Assembly: GCA_937915865.1 (NCBI GenBank)
Contig: CALGIG010000101.1
Span: 1 to 26,931, forward strand
Length of the DNA stretch: 26,931 bases
From: an uncultured Prolixibacteraceae bacterium
Lineage (GTDB): Bacteria > Bacteroidota > Bacteroidia > Bacteroidales > Prolixibacteraceae
Reading direction: 5' to 3'
Shown here piece by piece: positions 23,791-26,931 of this stretch (position 1 is the stretch's first letter; every line of letters begins with the position of its first letter). The notes beneath the pieces were generated by a model that was not told where the DNA came from, did not search any database, and was given only the letters and a program-made list of their open reading frames with translations. The position numbers were made by a program, and so were the translations under genes.

Positions 23791-24810
23791 ATGAACAGCG
23801 TATTTGTATATTGCGAAATAGAAGACGGACAAATTGCAGAGGTTAGCCAGGAGTTGTTAACCAAAGGAAAAGGTTTGGCAAACGAATTGAAATGTAAACT
23901 CGAAGCCATTGCAATAGGTCATAAGCTCGAAAATATTGGTAAGGATATTTTTCCTTACGGCGTTGATGTATTGTATGTAGCCGACGACAAACGTCTGGCT
24001 CCTTATTCTACATTGCCACATACATCAATCGTGGTGAAATTATTCGAAGAACAAAAACCACAAATAGCCCTGATGGGAGCTTCTTCCATTGGCCGCGATT
24101 TGGGCCCTCGCGTTTCATCGGCCCTGCATAGTGGTTTAACTGCCGATTGTACCAGTTTGGTTATTGGCGACCACGAAGACAAAAAAGCCGGAAAGGTTTA
24201 CGAAAACCTGTTGTACCAGATTCGTCCGGCCTTTGGTGGTAACATTATTGCTACCATTATTAATCCCGATCATCGCCCGCAGATGGCAACCGTTCGCGAA
24301 GGTGTAATGAAAAAAGAGATTTACGATGCTGCCTATAAAGGCGAAACTGTAAAACTCGACGTGTCGAAATATGTGACCGATGCCGATTTTGTTTGCGAAA
24401 TCATCGAGCGTCATATCGAAAAGAGCAAAGTAAACATCAAAGGCGCTCCGATTATCGTTTCAGGAGGATATGGTGTAGGTTCGAAAGAGAATTTCAACCT
24501 GCTTTTCGAATTAGCCGAAGTGTTGGGTGGCGAAGTAGGCGCATCACGCGCCGCTGTTGATGCCGGATACATCGAACACGAACGTCAGATTGGCCAGACC
24601 GGAACAACCGTTCGCCCAAAACTGTACATCGCCTGTGGTATTTCAGGACAAATCCAGCACCGCGCAGGTATGGAAGAGTCGGCCCAGATCATTGCCATCA
24701 ACACCGATCCCGAAGCGCCAATCAACTCTATTGCCGACTATGTGATTACAGGTGATGTGGCTGAGATTCTTCCTAAGATGATTAAATATTATAAAGCAAA
24801 TACAAAATAG
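23791..24810 (+). CDS. etfA: Electron transfer flavoprotein subunit alpha
   Basis: The product is 339 residues. The N-terminal domain resembles EtfB. The C-terminal FAD-binding domain shows VSGGYGVGSKENF, GASRAAVDAGYI and the signature G283-ISGQIQHRAGM, then INTDPEAPI and ADYVITGD. It binds the main electron-carrying FAD and docks with dehydrogenases. It is co-transcribed with etfB and probably with the dehydrogenase downstream, across a gap that holds a REP pair. Confidence 0.95.
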   Translation: MNSVFVYCEIEDGQIAEVSQELLTKGKGLANELKCKLEAIAIGHKLENIGKDIFPYGVDVLYVADDKRLAPYSTLPHTSIVVKLFEEQKPQIALMGASSIGRDLGPRVSSALHSGLTADCTSLVIGDHEDKKAGKVYENLLYQIRPAFGGNIIATIINPDHRPQMATVREGVMKKEIYDAAYKGETVKLDVSKYVTDADFVCEIIERHIEKSKVNIKGAPIIVSGGYGVGSKENFNLLFELAEVLGGEVGASRAAVDAGYIEHERQIGQTGTTVRPKLYIACGISGQIQHRAGMEESAQIIAINTDPEAPINSIADYVITGDVAEILPKMIKYYKANTK

Positions 24811-24813
24811 AGG

Positions 24814-24930
24814 AGCCTCCCTCAACCCCCTCCCCAAGAGGGAGAGTAGGAAAATTGCATGTGATTATGAATATTGTTTAACCAAGGCCTTGACTTTAAT
24901 TTCTCCCCTTTGGGGAGGTTAGGAGGGGCT
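24814..24930. repeat. Inverted pair of REP-like elements between etfA and the dehydrogenase
   Basis: Copy 1 (24814-24846) and copy 2 (24901-24930) are imperfect reverse complements. Each has its own hairpin: CTCCC-CAAGA-GGGAG, and CTCCCC-TTT-GGGGAG. Such head-to-head pairs resemble BIME units and could stabilise the 3' end of etfA mRNA or tune expression of the next gene. Copy 2 ends 15 nt before the dehydrogenase ATG. Confidence 0.7.
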
Positions 24931-24945
24931 TATAATTTTTCAACA

Positions 24946-26658
24946 ATGGCTAATTTTTATACAGACAATAAAGACCTGAAATTCCATTTAGGTCATCCGT
25001 TAATGGAGAAAATTGTTCGCCTGAAAGAACGGAATTTCGAAGAAACGAAAAAATATGATTATGCACCAATGGATTATGAAGATGCTTTCGATAGTTTTGA
25101 CAAAGTATTGGAAGTAGTCGGCGAAATTTGTGGTGATATTATTTCACCAAATGCTGAAGGTGTTGACGCCGAAGGCCCAAAGGTTGTTGACGGTCATGTG
25201 GTTTATGCATCCGGTACCGCCCGTAACATTGATGCTTTGCGTAAAGCTGGTTTGATGGGGATGTCGTTGCCGCGTCGTTTCAACGGCTTGAACTTCCCGA
25301 TTGTGCCTTACATTATGGCTGCCGATGTTGTATCGCGTGCAGATGCTGGTTTTGTAAACATCTGGGGATTGCAGGATTGTGCAGAAACCATCAACGAATT
25401 TGCTTCTGAAGATCAGAAAGAAAGATATCTGACCCGCGTATGTGCCGGAGAAACGATGGCAATGGATTTAACCGAGCCCGATGCAGGTTCCGATTTGCAG
25501 GCTGTTCAGTTAAAAGCCACCTGGGACGAAAAGAAAGGAGTTTGGTTGTTGAATGGTGTAAAGCGTTTCATCACCAACGGCGACGGCGATATTTCGCTTG
25601 TTTTGGCCCGATCTGAGCCAGGAACGAAGGATGGTCGTGGCTTGTCGATGTTTATTTACGACAAACGTAATGGCGGTGTAACTGTTCGTCGTATCGAACA
25701 CAAAATGGGTATTGTTGGCTCGCCAACCTGTGAACTCGTTTTTAAAGATGCTCCAGGCGAATTGGTTGGTGATCGTAAAATGGGACTGATTAAGTATGTA
25801 ATGGCGTTGATGAACGGCGCCCGTTTAGGTATTGCAGCTCAATCGGTAGGTGTGTCCGAAGCGGCTTATCGCGAAGCTTTGTCCTATGCCAAAGAACGTA
25901 TGCAATTTGGAAAAGCAATCATCAAGTTCCCCGCAGTATATGAAATAATCACTACCATGAAGGCCAAATTAGATGCCTCTCGTACGATTTTATACGAAAC
26001 TGCTCGTTTTGTTGATGTGTATAAAACATACATGCACATATCAGAAGAACGTGCGTTAGATAAAGAAGAAAAGAACGAGATGAAGAAATACCAGAAGTTG
26101 GCCGATATTTATACTCCGCTGGCCAAAGGTCTTTCCAGTGAATTCTGTAATCAACTGGCTTATGATGCTGTTCAGATTCATGGTGGTTCTGGTTTCATGA
26201 AGGATTATCCGGTTGAACGTATCTACCGAGATGCCCGTATTACATCAATTTATGAAGGAACAACCCAGTTACAGGTGGTGGCAGCCATCCGCGGGGTAAC
26301 AACGGGCGGTTATTTGACCCAGATTCGCGAATACGAGGCACAAAAGCTGAATCATGAGTTAGAATATTTACGTCGCACCTTAATTATTTTAACTGACGAT
26401 TACGAACAGTCAGTCGCCAAGGTAGTTGATAGCAATGATAATGAGTTTATTGATTTTCATGCTCGCCGTCTGGTCGAAATGGCCGGATATATCATAATGA
26501 GCTACCTGTTGGTTATCGATGCCAACCGCGATGCCTCATTTACGCGTTCAGCCAAGGTCTTCATTAAACTTGCCAAATCACTTGTTAAAGGCCATGCCGA
26601 AGTCATCAGAACATCTATTGTTGAAGATTTAGCTTCATATAAAATTGAGTTGGAATAG
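24946..26658 (+). CDS. Acyl-CoA dehydrogenase with C-terminal extension
   Basis: The product is 570 residues from the ATG at 24946. An upstream in-frame start would translate through a REP element and is unlikely. The core acyl-CoA dehydrogenase domains are in order: AMDLTEPDAGSD in the middle beta domain, FAD-binding KERMQFGK, and QIHGGSGFMKDYPVERIYRDARI. The catalytic base is E437 in IYEGT, the short-chain/butyryl-type position. The last roughly 120 residues form a helical C-terminal extension (acyl-CoA dehydrogenase C-terminal-like). It oxidises acyl-CoA to enoyl-CoA and passes electrons to EtfAB. The chain length of the substrate is not resolved. Confidence 0.92.
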   Translation: MANFYTDNKDLKFHLGHPLMEKIVRLKERNFEETKKYDYAPMDYEDAFDSFDKVLEVVGEICGDIISPNAEGVDAEGPKVVDGHVVYASGTARNIDALRKAGLMGMSLPRRFNGLNFPIVPYIMAADVVSRADAGFVNIWGLQDCAETINEFASEDQKERYLTRVCAGETMAMDLTEPDAGSDLQAVQLKATWDEKKGVWLLNGVKRFITNGDGDISLVLARSEPGTKDGRGLSMFIYDKRNGGVTVRRIEHKMGIVGSPTCELVFKDAPGELVGDRKMGLIKYVMALMNGARLGIAAQSVGVSEAAYREALSYAKERMQFGKAIIKFPAVYEIITTMKAKLDASRTILYETARFVDVYKTYMHISEERALDKEEKNEMKKYQKLADIYTPLAKGLSSEFCNQLAYDAVQIHGGSGFMKDYPVERIYRDARITSIYEGTTQLQVVAAIRGVTTGGYLTQIREYEAQKLNHELEYLRRTLIILTDDYEQSVAKVVDSNDNEFIDFHARRLVEMAGYIIMSYLLVIDANRDASFTRSAKVFIKLAKSLVKGHAEVIRTSIVEDLASYKIELE

Positions 26659-26689
26659 ATATTCAAATCAATTGATTTACGATTATACA

Positions 26690-26723
26690 AGAGCTGGTTC
26701 GTTGAAGGATCGGCTCTTTTTTT
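26690..26723 (+). terminator. Terminator of the etf operon
   Basis: An 11-bp stem with several G-T wobbles, AGAGCTGGTTC / GGATCGGCTCT, encloses loop GTTGAA and is followed by seven Ts. Nothing gene-like is seen after it, from 26724 to the window end. Confidence 0.8.
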
Positions 26724-26931
26724 ATCGCATTAAAACCATTTTCTGATGTTTTTGAATTTTCAGATTCCAATATTTTACTCCTGAAAGTGGTGTTTGAAAT
26801 CAGAATTGTAATTTTTTTTCAAAAAAATATGCTTCTTAATTTGTTGAAGGTCAGTCGTAGAGGAATAATTGGAAGAAAGAATCAAAAAAAAGAATAGTGA
26901 AAGGTTTGGGAAATTGGAAAAAAAGGGTCTA

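Noticed and set aside
24874..24945. Extended N-terminus of the acyl-CoA dehydrogenase
   Set aside because: It would translate through a REP-like hairpin, and the family N-terminus fits the ATG at 24946.

Overview
The window reads as chromosomal DNA of a Bacteroidota bacterium, probably class Bacteroidia; the finer placement is not resolved. The reasons are the Bacteroidota-type promoter boxes (TTTG, then about 20 nt, then TAnnTTTG), start codons with almost no Shine-Dalgarno sequences, a DUF3467 gene directly after rpoC, the rpsU / tyrosine recombinase / hpf trio, and GC-rich palindromic intergenic repeats.

Bases 1-16,100 are core information-processing DNA, all on the + strand. A membrane-anchored helix-hairpin-helix protein comes first. 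It is followed by rpsU, a XerC/D-type recombinase and hpf. Next is a tRNA-tuf operon, Thr(TGT)-Tyr(GTA)-Gly(TCC)-Thr(GGT)-tuf, in the same order as E. coli thrU-tyrU-glyT-thrT-tufB. A strong hairpin terminator and a 58-nt tRNA-shaped element with no anticodon arm follow. Then come secE-nusG-rplK-rplA-rplJ-rplL-rpoB-rpoC and the DUF3467 gene, closed by a terminator at 16121-16158. Together these genes supply EF-Tu with aminoacyl-tRNAs, the ribosomal stalk (L1, L10, L11, L7/L12), a translocon subunit, NusG and the RNA polymerase beta and beta' subunits.

Bases 16,100-22,900 are accessory. They hold a GNAT acetyltransferase, a lipoprotein, a MntA/HepT-type toxin-antitoxin pair and a two-gene restriction-modification system. 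The methyltransferase closely resembles E. coli YhdJ, so ATGCAT is a possible target site. After these come an internally duplicated helical protein of unknown function, a degenerate 21-bp tandem repeat of 15-16 units, a branched inverted-repeat structure and several REP-like palindromes.

Bases 22,900-26,700 hold an energy-metabolism operon: etfB, etfA and a 570-residue acyl-CoA dehydrogenase. It has a good candidate promoter about 340 nt upstream, a REP pair before the dehydrogenase and a terminator at the end. The last 200 bases hold no gene that I can see.

The most unusual items are the anticodon-less tRNA-like element between tuf and secE, the 21-bp repeat array next to the duplicated protein, the single strong Shine-Dalgarno (on hpf), the YhdJ-like restriction-modification pair and Asn at the RpoB position equivalent to E. 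coli His526.
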